From: Kalaharituber pfeilii
Lineage: Eukaryota; Ascomycota; Pezizomycetes; Pezizales; Pezizaceae
Reading direction: 5' to 3'
DNA: 64,000 nt
Assembly (NCBI GenBank): GCA_015179045.1
Contig: WHUZ01000124.1
Span: 1-64,000 of the forward strand
Shown one piece after another: positions 1-10,676 of this stretch; the stretch's first letter is position 1; each line of letters starts with the position of its first letter. The translations under genes and the position numbers were made by a program. The notes beneath the pieces were generated by a model. That model searched no databases and had not been told where the DNA came from. It worked only from the letters and a program-made list of their open reading frames with translations.

Positions 1-582
1 ACCCAAAGGCCGCTCCTCAACTCCCCAACCTGCTGCTCATCATTACTGGCAAGGGTCCCCTTAAATCCTTCTACCTCAACAAAATTGCACAATTGGAGCT
101 ACAGTGTGTCACAATTGAGACAGCCTGGTTGGAGGCGGAAGACTATCCAAAATTACTTGCATGCGCAGATTTGGGAGTGTGTTTGCACACGAGTTCCTCG
201 GGTGTGGATCTGCCGATGAAGGTGGTAGATATGTTTGGCGTCGGTGTACCTGTGGCAGCAGTGGATTTCGAGGCGTTGCCGGAGTTGGTCAAGAATAAGG
301 AGAATGGAGTGGTTGTGAGGGATGGGGAGGAACTGGGGACATTGTTGACGGTAGGGACAGTTTCTTTCTCAACCACCCCTTCGTTGTTGTTTTTGTGCTC
401 TCTTTTGCTTATTAGACACTGTGTGCTAACGGAGGAGATATCTACATGTGTAGGACCTCTTCAACCCTTCGAAACCAGAAGAGCTACTGCAGCTCAAGAA
501 GGGAGCAGAGAAGGAGACAGAGAGGAGATGGGACGAGAATTGGGATAAGGTTGCGGCGCCGGTATTTGGGTTCGATGGGTGA
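1..582 (+). CDS. ALG1: Chitobiosyldiphosphodolichol beta-mannosyltransferase, C-terminal part (gene cut by window edge)
   Basis: This enzyme adds the first mannose, from GDP-mannose, to the dolichol-linked chitobiose core on the cytosolic face of the ER, an early step of N-glycan assembly. The visible part is about 158 residues in two exons: 3-350 in frame (entering from outside the window) and 454-582, ending at TGA 580-582. The intron 351-453 has a GTAGGG donor, a CTAAC branch point at 426-430 and a TAG acceptor, and joins at phase 0. Diagnostic stretches are [11 protein letters not shown], the [19 protein letters not shown] segment, and the sugar-nucleotide-binding block [19 protein letters not shown] followed by GVPV and ALPELV, typical of ALG1 in family GT33. 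The C-terminus reads [10 protein letters not shown] then RRWDENWDK, a usual ALG1 ending. The N-terminal membrane anchor and acceptor domain lie upstream of the window. Confidence 0.93.
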
Positions 583-1366
583 GCGGCGGAAGGGAGGCAA
601 TGGAGTGGGGAACAGGAGGGGGCTATGCCTTTTAATAAACTTTTATGTTAGTTTAGCGATTTAATGTTACCAGTAACAGCATTGGACCAGCTGGAGGAAG
701 GAGATGGCATTTTGTTACCGAGTATATGTTACCATTAATGATGTATATGCTTTAGCTATATCCACGCTCTTCCAACATACGATATCAATTTTTCTTCATT
801 CAGACCCAACACAAACCCAACTTAAACCTCAACCCACAACACAAACATAAAAAAACAAAACAAAAATATATGAGTCTTGAGGGAAGTCTTGTTGATCCCC
901 CCACGGTGCTTAGATATCATGGACTTTTACATATAGAACAGTCCCTCTTTGCTAGCTAGGGGGGGCAGCGTCTCGCTAAATTTTTAAGTCTGCTACGTCA
1001 TCATCAACGGGCTGCATGTAATGCATGGCTCAAGCGGTGGTACCAGTCTGGCGCCAAGACTTCTCATATGCAGCGCGGACAAACAACTTTTGCTCAGAGT
1101 GGCTTACCGGCAAGTTTCTAGATTGGACGATCTGCGAAGGATTCGTACCAGTGCTACAGACGGCGACGGGTCCGGAACGAACGAACGAGGCGCAGAGCGG
1201 AGTGCGAGGGAGTTTTATAAGGGGAGGGCAGGAATAGAACGGAATCGCAGTCAGGAGGGGGGATCGGGTGGGCATCGGTCGCAATAAGTTCCCGAGTGTC
1301 GCAGAAGGACTGCAATAGCCACAGCGCATCACGGCATACGTACATATACAAGCAATCAACATCTCT
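583..1366. other. Intergenic gap between ALG1 and COQ10
   Basis: This stretch holds the 3' flank of ALG1 and the 5' flank of COQ10, both on the plus strand. An A-rich patch lies near 840-870. I see no credible coding exon; the open frames between 1021 and 1366 have no recognisable protein and overlap the likely COQ10 promoter and leader. Confidence 0.6.
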
Positions 1367-2002
1367 ATGGCTGCTCTCCGCACCGCCGCCCTGCGCCCTA
1401 CTCTCGGCCTCCCACATATTTCTCCCTTACGGCCCGTCTTGCACCTCGGCCAACGCACTGGTGCCCTCCCCATCCGCACCTTCCTCCCCTCCGCTCTCCC
1501 CTCCCCCTTCAACGATCCCCCTCAACGCATCTCTGCAACCCGAACCTTCCCCTACCCCTACACCTCCCTCTACCGCCTCATCTCCGACATCTCCTCCTAC
1601 TCCACCTTCCTCCCCTACTGCCTTTCCTCCACCGTCATCTCTCGGCACCCCACGAACCAGTCCCCCGTCCTCGCCGACCTGCGCGTCGGCTTCTCGCTCT
1701 TCGATGAGACATTCAGAAGCAAAGTCACGTGCAATCCACCGAGGTCAGTGGAGGCGGATTCGTCGGGGAGCGAGCTGTTCGAGGTGTTGAAGACAAGGTG
1801 GGAGATTGTACCGTTGGAGGATGAGGGGGTGAGACAGGTGCCGCAGGCGGACGGTCGGGCAAAGGTTTCGCTGGATATAGAATTCAAGTTCACGAATCCG
1901 GTGTATGCGGCGTTGACTAAGTCGGTGGTGCCGAAGGTGGCCGAGGCGATGGTTGATGCGTTTGAGAAGAGGGCGAGGGAGGTAATCGGGAAGGAGAGGT
2001 AG
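1367..2002 (+). CDS. COQ10: Coenzyme Q-binding protein COQ10, mitochondrial (START-domain)
   Basis: COQ10 is a lipid-binding START-fold protein of the mitochondrial matrix side that binds ubiquinone and is needed for efficient respiratory use of Q. The model is intronless, 211 residues, ATG at 1367. Residues 1-60 are rich in Ala, Arg, Ser and Pro and lack acidic residues for the first 45, as expected for a mitochondrial presequence. The START-like domain begins at RTFPYPYTSLYRLISDISSY (about 59-78), followed by FLPYC, the strand LADLRVGFSLFDETFRSKV, and the C-terminal helix VVPKVAEAMVDAFEKRAREV. These match the COQ10/polyketide-cyclase family pattern, with length close to fungal orthologues. 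The DNA is strongly pyrimidine-rich in the first 300 bases and purine-rich later, which produces misleading open frames on both strands. Confidence 0.92.
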   Translation: MAALRTAALRPTLGLPHISPLRPVLHLGQRTGALPIRTFLPSALPSPFNDPPQRISATRTFPYPYTSLYRLISDISSYSTFLPYCLSSTVISRHPTNQSPVLADLRVGFSLFDETFRSKVTCNPPRSVEADSSGSELFEVLKTRWEIVPLEDEGVRQVPQADGRAKVSLDIEFKFTNPVYAALTKSVVPKVAEAMVDAFEKRAREVIGKER

Positions 2003-2800
2003 GGGGTGGGGCGGAGTAGCATCTTGAAGGGGGGGCCGGAAACTCGTGGAGGCACAAGAAGCTATGTTGCAGTCAGAATAGTGGACTACGAATGAGGTTG
2101 GCATTGATGACCTCTTGGAGCTACGGGCAATGAAAGGAGCTGCAAATTTACCCACCATTTCCTCCAAGATACCTAACCTTTGCCAACACGACTTGTGTAT
2201 CTCTGGGGGAGAGGGGAAAAATAATGAAGGGAGGGTGGCGTCCTACGACATTGTCCCCAAAAGGCCCTACCTAAAATGGGCGTTCAAACGGCAAAAAAAA
2301 GCGAAAATCCTTCATATCTCAGCAAACACACACACACACACACACACAAAGAAAATCACGAAACCAAAAAAAAAAAAAAAAAAAAAAAGATAGAGGTTTA
2401 TATATCGTAGATTCAGGGAAAGAAACCCCCCTCCCTCCACAAAAAAAAAAAAGGAAGAGTTAATTATCAAATTTTTTTCTTTTTTTTCTTTTTTTTTTTT
2501 TTTTTCTCACAGCAAGGCATGTTGGGCTCGAGGAAACGGCTTTTGCTTCTATATATATAGATTACAGTTTTTTTTTTTCTCTTTTTTTTTTTTCATTGTT
2601 GTATATATATGACGTGTACCCCCCCCCCCCCCCCCCCCCCTTCTCCCCCACTCCAGGGAAATACACTTGGACGTTTTTAGTTTTTTCTTTTTCTTTTTTT
2701 TTTTTTAGAGAAAAATATATATATATATACGGGTACTAGTAGAAGGGCCTTCTAAGATATGGTGCAGGTGCTTTTGCTACCTTCATAGAATGTATGATAC

Positions 2801-2848
<48 letters not shown>

Positions 2849-3390
2849 CCTGTACATTACAACTATCTCTCATAAACCAAGAGCGCATACCGCGAACTCG
2901 TTCATGTCCATATAATCAGTATGGCCTATCGTAACCAATGGCTTTTTGACCCTAGAATTATGAAGTATGTAGATAGGTACCTATTGCAGCCAATACCTAT
3001 ATACTGACTTACAGAAATGACTTCAAGAGTTTAGCTGTGCGCATGACTGTCGTGTCTTGCAATATACAAAAGCTTGGAAGCTCTGAGAAGAATGCAACTT
3101 AGAGCATCCAAACCCAAAATTTCCACACCCCATGATCTCACCTGCACGGGGGCAACGCCAACTGCCTTTCTTAGAAACTGCCATTTCTCTGCGAAATCCA
3201 AAACTTAACATATAGAAACAATACAAAAAAAAAACCCCAATCCAAATTCCAAAACTCACTTCAGGTACACATACGCATCAAATGCTGCCGCACCTGTGCC
3301 CAACCACCCTATGCCACCCTTCACCATATTCACCACCACCCACCACATTGTGCCAACAATTCCAAACGTAGAGATGAATAGACCACATAG
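2003..3390. other. Intergenic spacer with extreme homopolymer tracts
   Basis: No gene is seen here. The segment 2325-2842 holds a CA repeat (about 2325-2348), an A23 run (2366-2388), T-rich tracts around 2467-2505 and 2570-2593, a C22 run (2619-2640), a TA repeat (about 2716-2729) and a T41 run (2802-2842). It lies between the convergent 3' ends of COQ10 (plus) and the eisosome gene (minus). From 2843 to 3390 nothing recognisable is seen. Confidence 0.8.
2619..2842. repeat. Homopolymer cluster: C22 to T41
   Basis: Read directly: an uninterrupted run of 22 C at 2619-2640, T-rich DNA, a TA dinucleotide repeat around 2716-2729, then an uninterrupted run of 41 T at 2802-2842. No target-site duplication flanks the T run. 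The true lengths may differ, since sequencing and assembly of such runs is unreliable. Confidence 0.85.
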
Positions 3391-5578
3391 TCACTTTTCT
3401 TCCCTGAAGCGGCTATCCATTTCTCTTCCTGTGGACACTTCAGTCTCTGTACCCGCGCTGATTCCTGTGCCGCTCTCTGGAGCTGTGGTGTAGGATGAAG
3501 CTTCGGTCGGATGCTGGTCAGCCTCATCTCGAGTGATCGCCAAATGAGAGACATTACCCGACGGCTCGCTCTTCCGTGGGGCTGCAGCTGTGCCATACTT
3601 CTCTTTATTTGCGCCTCGCAATGTATGTTCCTCCATACCGTCTATTGGCTGAGAGGACAATGATACAGTTGATGTATTTGCTGGGGAGCGGGATGGCATA
3701 TGCAACTCCGAGCCACCAGTTCTAGGTATAGACTGATCTGAGCCGCCCGCATCATCATTTCCAGGCTCCATAGTTTCGGACTTATCCACAGCAATCTCAC
3801 GTATTGGCATGTAATGACGGCGCAACGGGCGATCAGCATAAATTCCGCTAGATTCACCATTGACCCCATTTTGTTCAGGCAATTTCTGGGCACTCGCTTC
3901 AGTTCCCGATGTGATTTGTTGGGGTGGTATTACTGTGGCTCCAGATTGTCGTTCCCTTTCGGGAGATGCTGGTGGCGGTGAAGAACTGTTCAAGCTCGAG
4001 GCTCGGATCCTTCCGATCAACTTTCGTAGTTTGAACTTCGGTTCTGCTGCGGGAGGCACTTCGGTCTTTGAAGCTTGCCGCCTGGAATCGTCTGAGTCAA
4101 TTGTAGCTCGAGGGGGCGATGTCTGAACCTCCGCCTTGGACCGCCGTTTTTCCTGCTTCTCTTCCTCTTTGCGCCTTAGATGCTCAGTCTTCTCAGTAGC
4201 TGGAGGAGCTGTCAGTGGAGTAGAGCAAAAACTTGATATAAATGGCCTAGGACTAACCTTTCACCTTCTTCATCTCCTTCCGTGCTTCCCTATTACGTTC
4301 TTTCTCTAGAGCTTCTGCTCGTTTCCTTTCTTCCATCTCCTGTCGCTCAGCAGCAATCCGAGCCCTTTCTGCTTCTGCCTTTGCAGTCAAATCATCCAGT
4401 ACCGGCTTCACATTCTTGAAAGCAATCGCATCCACAACTTCTGGGTCAATGAATTTCCCACCGCCAATATCAATTTTTCCCTTATTTTCTGACCTGCTAT
4501 TACTTTGAGCCCTTTCCTCGGCCAGTTGCAACGCTTTCTCACTCCAATTATGACGATATACTAGCCCCGTTCTCTCTGCTATCTGGCTATCAATTCCTGC
4601 CATCCGGTTTTTGACGTTCCGCTGTGCAATTGCCATCAGGTTCCCGTAATCCTCAGCAGCAATTTGTTTCAGACCAGCAGCAGTTGACACTGTTGAAGAA
4701 CGATCTTTCATTGTGCGACTTTTCCCACTAGGATTAGGACTATGTTGGGCTCTATCGCCGCGAATTTTTGACATCGTATTTGGGATGGAGGCCCTACGTA
4801 AATATCCAGCCTCAGCCAATTCTTGGTCCAGTAAAGCCAAACGTCTTGCAGCTGCTTCCCTCGCAGCTTCTTCGAGGTGCGGATTAAATGTTCTCTTTCT
4901 GTCTGGAGTGCCAGAGGCTTGTTGCTGGTTTATAGTACTAGAAGCAATTTTCAAACCACCTAATGACCTATCCTGCTGTAGGCTCGGAGGGATAGGGGCA
5001 CCATGTCTTACTGCATCAGTTAGGGGAGTGGGGTGGTCGGCACTGGCTGCAGTGTCTGCAGCACGCGCAGCTGGTATGGTGGCCTCATGAGCCAGCACAG
5101 CAGCGGTGTTTGCAAACGAAGCAGCTTCAACTTTTTGCACCTGGACGGGCTTGTGCTCTCTAACCGCTCTGGTTGCTGCAAGCCCAGCAGAGCCCGACGT
5201 AGCGGGACTCCAAGCTTGCACTGGCCGATGCTCTCGAACAGCGATGCTGGCTGCCGTTCCAGCAGAAAGTGGTTTTGCTTTCGCCCCGGTGTTTATAGTT
5301 TGACCTGATGGCAGAGGTGAGAGACCCCCCGACGGTTGTGCACGTTCAGGATTGTCATCCATTTTCTCCCTGGTGTCATCCGCTGTACCAATCCCTTGAG
5401 GGTAATTTCCAGGCGTTAAATGCGTATCTTTGTGACCAGGCTCAATAGAAGCATTTATTAAGGTTGCCGATAGAGGTGATTCTACTTCACCGAGTGAGTG
5501 AGAGCCTACTATCGTCGGCGAATCTACCTGTGAAGGCGGTAGAGGAATTGCTGCTGGATTAGGAGTGGTTGCAAGCAT
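3391..5578 (-). CDS. Eisosome protein 1 (Eis1)-like protein
   Basis: Eis1 family proteins are cortical components of eisosomes, the BAR-domain (Pil1/Lsp1) membrane furrows of the fungal plasma membrane. The spliced model has two exons, 5578-4258 and 4208-3391, joined at phase 1 (donor GTTAGT, acceptor ACAG) to give 712 residues. Ala-rich repeats with the pattern GTAASIAVREHRPVQAW, then SAGLAATRAVREHKPV and SFANTAAVLAHE, lie around residues 100-165. The family's core segment LVYRHNWSEKALQLAEERAQ lies near residue 340, followed by IDIGGGKFIDPEVVDAIA and a charged coiled coil of Glu/Arg/Lys/Ala running across the intron (about 395-470). The rest is low-complexity, Ser/Pro/Thr-rich and likely disordered. 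No membrane segment is seen. Assignment rests on these core motifs; the C-terminal third is poorly conserved in this family. Confidence 0.82.
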
Positions 5579-8359
5579 GATCTCAATTCAAAACTTGGAG
5601 TTCCAGACAGCAGGAATAGAGCCAGGCCAGCAAGGACTCCGAGATGAATTCGGGAATATAGATTTCACTTGACACAGACATTGTTAGCTACCACAGGCAG
5701 AAAAAATCACAGCAGTGCAGTGTGCATTGGGCAAGGTGTAGATGCGATATGATTGCATGATCAAAGGCTGAAAGGTTAAATTGTATACCTTGAACTGGTT
5801 CGAGCTACCTTTGTGAGATGGTAGAAGATGCTGTCGAAAGTTGGACGAGAGCCAGGTTCATGCACAGTTGCTACTGTTGCATTGGGGTTGAGATCTGTCA
5901 CTCCTCCGTGGGAGGTAGGCGACCGAACCCAAGAGGCTCTGCGGGGCGGGCCTGGTGAAGTGGCGTCAGGCGGGGCGAGCGGGAGGGGGGGGTCGGCGGG
6001 CGAGTGGCTGCCTCTGCCGCCCGTTAGACGGCCGATCAGAAGCCACTTGCGTAAAGCGCGACGAAAACTGCGTCGCCCCTGCGCTTGGAAGGACATTTGG
6101 AATGCCGATTCATGCATGATTGGAGAAGCCAAATATCATACCCAATCAGTAACCGTCTCGTCAAAGTGGGAATGTTACACCTTAGTCTCGTGCCGGCTTA
6201 CACCGATGGACACCATCTGAGTGCCAACTGGCAGACACTATGGAGAAGTTCATCTGTTCAATTCTCTGCAATGGCAGCCTATGGTAGTCAGTGTTGTAGT
6301 GGATTGGATGGATGGTTGGTTCCGGATGCATGAAAATATGCAACTCACAAGATGAATTAGTCCAGCTTCTTTCAACTACATTATTGGCTGAACGTACAGT
6401 AAGTACTTGTACCCCCTTCAAAACCTTTGCTGTAACCGCTCGCACTCCGCAGCCGTATTCTATAAACTGCAGTCGTGAATTATCAGCAGTACTTGCCAGA
6501 GAACATATCATTCCAAGCTGTAGGCTCATCTCCAATGACGTTGCTATACCAGACCCCATGCCGTGATATCCAAAGCCAATCCACTAGCTAACACTAGGCA
6601 GCGAGGCATGAACTAGCTTCTGTAGTCTGGTTGAGCTTACTTACGTGTTGGGGTGTGAGCCAAGTCCGTCGGTCAAGCTGGAGTGACGAGGTATCATATG
6701 ATGAGGGCGTCCTGGCTAGGCTGTGTTTGGCTTAACGCTGCAACGCTCAGGATGCGGCGTATGCAAGGGCGCTGTGCATGGGAATGCATCCGCACGTATG
6801 CAAGGCACTGGTGCGTCGGAAGTCCGGAGAAGTGCACTGCTGACCCGCCGAGCTCACATCTGGCATTGCAGCATCACCTACATCGCTCTCAATCCTTTGC
6901 TGAAGAGAAGAGATATCCCAAGCTGTACACTCTGCAGCAATCCCCAGCTTATCATCCACGATGGATCCCATCCAGCATCCCCCTAACCCGCCAATTCCAA
7001 TCCAGGAAGCCCAGATATAGATCGACGAGTGCATCGATTTCACTCACTTCAAATTCCCGTCTAGCTTATGGTCACGGACTAACGTATTTCCCTCCCCTCT
7101 GGCTTCTTCATTCAGGCGCAATCCTTCAAGCCAAACAGCTTGGAAAGTACTAGTACCTAGTCGTCGGCATACACTCCGATGAAGACACCTTCGAGAATAA
7201 ACGTTGAAACAGCTCCCCGGTTTATGCATATGAAACTCCCCGCGGTCGATGCAAGCTAGAGAGGTGCCGTGGAAGGTCATGACGTTGAAAGGAGCGGTGA
7301 GTCTCCGTCAATGCGCAATGATTAGCGCCCAAAGTTTCACTTGCTTCAGCTGCCGTGCAAGCTTGCAAATGGACAAACCTTCCTGTTCCAAATTCTCCAT
7401 ACGTTACGGAGCCAGAGTGGCTTGATCTCTACGGTACGGCTGCAGATACGTTGTTCACATGTACATAGTCATAAATTTAAAATAAAAATCATATTTCTAG
7501 AGTAAAAACAACTTATGGCCGGTTTCGCAACAGCTACCGAAGAAGCTGGCCAGATATGTTTGCGAAAACCGGGGAATCACAGACCACCCTTAGGTGCCGG
7601 ACAACCCTCTTCCATCATTCCGGAGGAGGGGAACCCAGGCCCTCAATTCTAACCAAGAGGTTAACCGCTACACTAAGTGCAGGTCAGTTCACAATAACAC
7701 ATATTGAGAAGCGCCCTACAGTCAGAAGGCGGGTCTTTGTGCGCACATACAGCATCTATGATATGCAGCACGCCTCCCGGTCAGGAGGCGGGTTACTGCT
7801 AGTGTTTAAGTACTTAACTCGAGTTACATGTACGTATATGATAGGTATCTAGCCTTACTTTGTGTACGTATCAACTAAGTAAGTTACCTTCCGCTTGACA
7901 ATTTTGGAAAACTCGAGCAGAAAAGTAAACAACAACCCCCCGCTCCACCAAGAGGAAAAAAAAAAAAGAAAAAAGAAAAAAGGCCTTCTAATGGGGAGAT
8001 GCAACCTTAGGTGACACTGTGGAAGAAAGTAAAGATAAAAGGATATTAAACAAAAAAGAAATAAAAAATGTACTCTAGTGCGGAACATTAGATGATGAGA
8101 TCGACACAACATTGTGGAGCCGCTCCGTTCCCAAAACACACGCAAAATTGATCCCACCCCACATTCAATCATCCATAGCTAGTTCTGGCTCATTCAGGGC
8201 ATTTCTGTATATCTCCGGTGCCTCTCTTTTAACCAGATTATCTTTTTATTATTACACGGTACGGTTAACTGATGTCTTTCCTGTCCGAAACCGATACAGT
8301 ACCAGCTTTCCGTCTCTCCGGGGGTATTTGTCCTTCCACCATGCCTTGTTCATTTGTTT
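5579..8359. other. Gene-poor gap of about 2.8 kb
   Basis: No gene could be supported. Two minus-strand open stretches, around 6182-6559 and 6747-7043, share a weak protein pattern (WIG followed by a Gly-rich segment) and a weak nucleotide match, so they may be decayed duplicates of one sequence; this is tentative. A tRNA-like fragment lies near 7612-7676. A short hairpin, CGCCTCC facing GGAGGCG, lies near 7769-7788. An A-rich run is at about 7957-7980. Confidence 0.5.
7612..7676 (-). other. Degenerate tRNA-like segment (tRNA pseudogene or SINE head)
   Basis: On the minus strand the sequence TAGTGTAGCGGTTAACC matches the RNA polymerase III A box, and about 30 bases later GGGTTCCCCTCC resembles a degraded B box (consensus GGTTCGAATCC). 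The D stem and acceptor stem do not pair, so it is not a working tRNA gene. A tRNA pseudogene or the head of a tRNA-derived SINE are the alternatives. Confidence 0.3.
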
Positions 8360-8995
8360 TCAAAATTCATCCTTGTCGAGGATGACCAACCCACCTCTAC
8401 TGGCGCTCTCCCCCTCAACAGCACCGTCCCCACTTTTACTATGTTCCGTAGCACCAACGGCGGTCCCCGCCTCCTCCGCCTCCTTACTCGCATTCCATTT
8501 CTGCCCATCTTTAGCCTTCTCGCCATCAGCTTTCCACTCTCCGTCTTCCTCCCCGCCATTAGACTTTCCTCCATTCTTTGCCTTTCCCTTCTTCTTCTCC
8601 CTTTTCCGCCTCCTCTTCTCCGTCTTCTCTTCATCTCTCCTCCTCATTTCCTCCATCCTGTGCTCAAACTCCTTTGTCTCCTTTTCCTTCCTCAATTCCT
8701 CCTCCATCAACTTGATCCTCTCACCCTCCCTTCTCCTACTCGCCTTGTACACATGGAACTCGCCACTTCCCGCTCCGGCACTGCTCCCCTGAACATTCGC
8801 CACAATCTCTGGGGGCGGAGGGAGCGTTTTAGGTTTCGGCGGTGCGACAGAAATAACGCGGTCAGGCTTTTTGAAGAGCGTGGAGAGCTGCTGGGATTGT
8901 TGGGAGGTGGGCGACAATAGGCGTTTCTTTTTCTGCGGGCGGACCGAGTGCGGGTCCATGGAGGTGGGTATGGATTCAGGAATGGGTTCAGACAT
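8360..8995 (-). CDS. PRKRIP1/DUF1168 family protein (spliceosome-associated)
   Basis: Homologues of PRKR-interacting protein 1 are RNA-binding spliceosome components; the human protein is a long helix bridging parts of the C complex. The model is one exon of 211 residues. I chose the ATG at 8995 (protein start MSEPIPESIP) rather than the in-frame upstream extension to 9124, because the family starts shortly before the KKKRLLSPTSQQ segment. The signature of the family is seen in PPPPEIVANVQGSSAGAGSG followed by EFHVYKASRRREGERIKLME (about residues 55-95), then a long Glu/Lys/Arg coiled-coil helix with RRRKREKKKGKAK. The C-terminal 70 residues are Gly/Glu/Ser-rich and less conserved. Nuclear location is inferred from the family and the basic tracts. 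Confidence 0.9.
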   Translation of the reverse strand: MSEPIPESIPTSMDPHSVRPQKKKRLLSPTSQQSQQLSTLFKKPDRVISVAPPKPKTLPPPPEIVANVQGSSAGAGSGEFHVYKASRRREGERIKLMEEELRKEKETKEFEHRMEEMRRRDEEKTEKRRRKREKKKGKAKNGGKSNGGEEDGEWKADGEKAKDGQKWNASKEAEEAGTAVGATEHSKSGDGAVEGESASRGGLVILDKDEF

Positions 8996-9924
8996 GGTGA
9001 GGGTGGCAGTAGTGGAGTTGCGAATGGTGAATAGGTGAGCCTTGCGCTGAAAGTTGCAGATGAAGGGATGAATGTGTAGATGACCTTCAGCTTCTTGAAG
9101 GGGTCGGGTTAGTGGAGTACGCAAATCAAGTCAAGGTGGGTATATATTAATTCCTCCACAACTTATCGAAGAGGCGGCCTGGACGCGACCACCAACGAGC
9201 GCAGGGGCTGAATGTAGAATGTCGCAATCGAAGATGAAGCTTCTTGGTAGCACTTGCGATCAGACAGGATGAACTTTACCTTGGTGACCCCGGTCAATGA
9301 AATACACTAGTGTCTCCTTAATCTCATGCCAAGCTGCTAAATGCAGACTCGTGAACCAGCTCTGTTCTACTTAGTAAGCTCGTAACGTATGGACTCGCCT
9401 CAGAAGACTAGGTTATGCAGTATATGGGAATCGGAATATAAATTAAGGAAACAAGACGAGATACTGGCTTGGAATACTCCCTGAATTATGATTACATACC
9501 TCGAAAATTAATCCTATTCATAGCCTGCTCTCACCCCCCTCCTCTGACTTGGTCAAGGCTTCGTACGCATGTCGCACTAGATTTAATAGAGTTACGGAAA
9601 CACAGTCTCGAATCAGGCTACAGTACCACCTGTATCTCGCTGCGAATTCTCTGTCTTGAGAACGCCAAGTTGTCCGTAATGTTGAATCTCAAGGGTATCC
9701 CATTTGCCTCTCTACTTGATAGCACAATCACAGCTGATGTTATTTCACCCATTGACGCTGCAAGATGCTCACATCCATCCACTCTCATTGGCCCCTGTCT
9801 CCATTTCCATAGGCTTTTTTCCACACCTTATTTTGCAAGGTTATGTAGCTATGAGATTCAAACCCTATGACACCCTGTATATCATTATATATCACACTTT
9901 CTTCATATTGTATGCCATCTGTCA
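8996..9924. other. Intergenic gap
   Basis: This holds the promoter side of the minus-strand PRKRIP1-like gene and the 3' flank of the minus-strand acetyltransferase gene. No supported exon, RNA gene or repeat is seen. Confidence 0.6.
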
Positions 9925-10676
9925 TCAGTTCGGGAGTCCCGACTCCTGCACCGTTGGACCTTGAATCGCGAGCTTCTTCAATCGCTCCCCATCCACCCTC
10001 ATCGTTTGCCATTCTGACATCGCCGTGGCACCAATAGCCTCACTTTCACTTATGCAATGTTAGCCTGCAGTGCCCACGTGAAAACTTGAACTAGCTGCTC
10101 CTTTTTCACTTACTAGAACTCAATGCTTGGAGTATTCCACTTTAGCACGCTCCACTCAAGCCGGGCACCATCAACTCTCTCGACTTCCTTCGCCAGAGCC
10201 GAGATGAGTGCCTTGCCGTATCCTCTACCTCGGTACTTTTCCCGGACGAAAAGGTCCTCAAGGTAAATCCCAGGCTTGGAACGCCAGGTAGAATAATTAT
10301 AGAAATACAGAGCAAATCCAGCCGGAGAAACTAACCATTAACTATTAGCGAATGCTATATTGTGGGAATCTTCTTCTATGATACGAAACACTCATTACAT
10401 ACCTGCATCGTCTTCAGAAAATAGTAACAGAGTCTTTGCATATGACGGTCCAGGCATTTTGTCATTGAATCCCAAAGTAGTTAAGAGTGTTTCTTCCGTT
10501 GCTTCAACAGAGCTTAGCTCTTTCTCATATATGGCAAGCTCCTTTATGAGATCGAGGATATGGCCCATATCTATTCAAAGTGAGTAAATCTTTTGCGCAA
10601 GCGTTTTTTGTAACGTCACAACTATACCATCCTTATTTGCCCTGCGTATATAGAATCCTGCTGACCCTGTAGCCAT
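9925..10676 (-). CDS. GNAT-family N-acetyltransferase (diamine/SSAT-like)
   Basis: The fold transfers acetyl from acetyl-CoA to an amine; the closest family pattern is spermidine/spermine or thialysine N-acetyltransferase, but the substrate is not proven. Four exons: 10676-10628, 10570-10403, 10330-10114 and 10048-9925, with all phases consistent, giving 185 residues. The start ATGGCTACA gives MATGSAGFYIRRANKDDMG. Seen in order: N-terminal strand FYIRRA, helix HILDLIKELAIYEKEL (about 18-33), GFALYFYNYSTWRSKPGIYL (about 75-94), strand LEDLFVREKYRGRGYGKALI carrying the acetyl-CoA pyrophosphate loop RGRGYGK, then LEWSVLKWNTPSIEFYES and the Gly-Ala turn IGATAMSEWQTMRVDGE. These are hallmark SSAT-like blocks. 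The last intron uses a less common AAG acceptor just after a GCTAAC branch point. The exons are short, so the gene is easily missed by open-frame scanning. Confidence 0.88.

Noticed and set aside
1021..1512. Overlapping open frames on both strands upstream of COQ10
   Set aside because: They overlap the COQ10 leader and coding start, have no family pattern, and mirror each other on opposite strands.
8112..8920. Plus-strand open frames of 188 and 226 residues rich in Ser/Leu/Phe/Pro
   Set aside because: They are antisense shadows of the Lys/Glu-rich PRKRIP1-like gene; the purine-rich coding strand keeps the opposite frames open.
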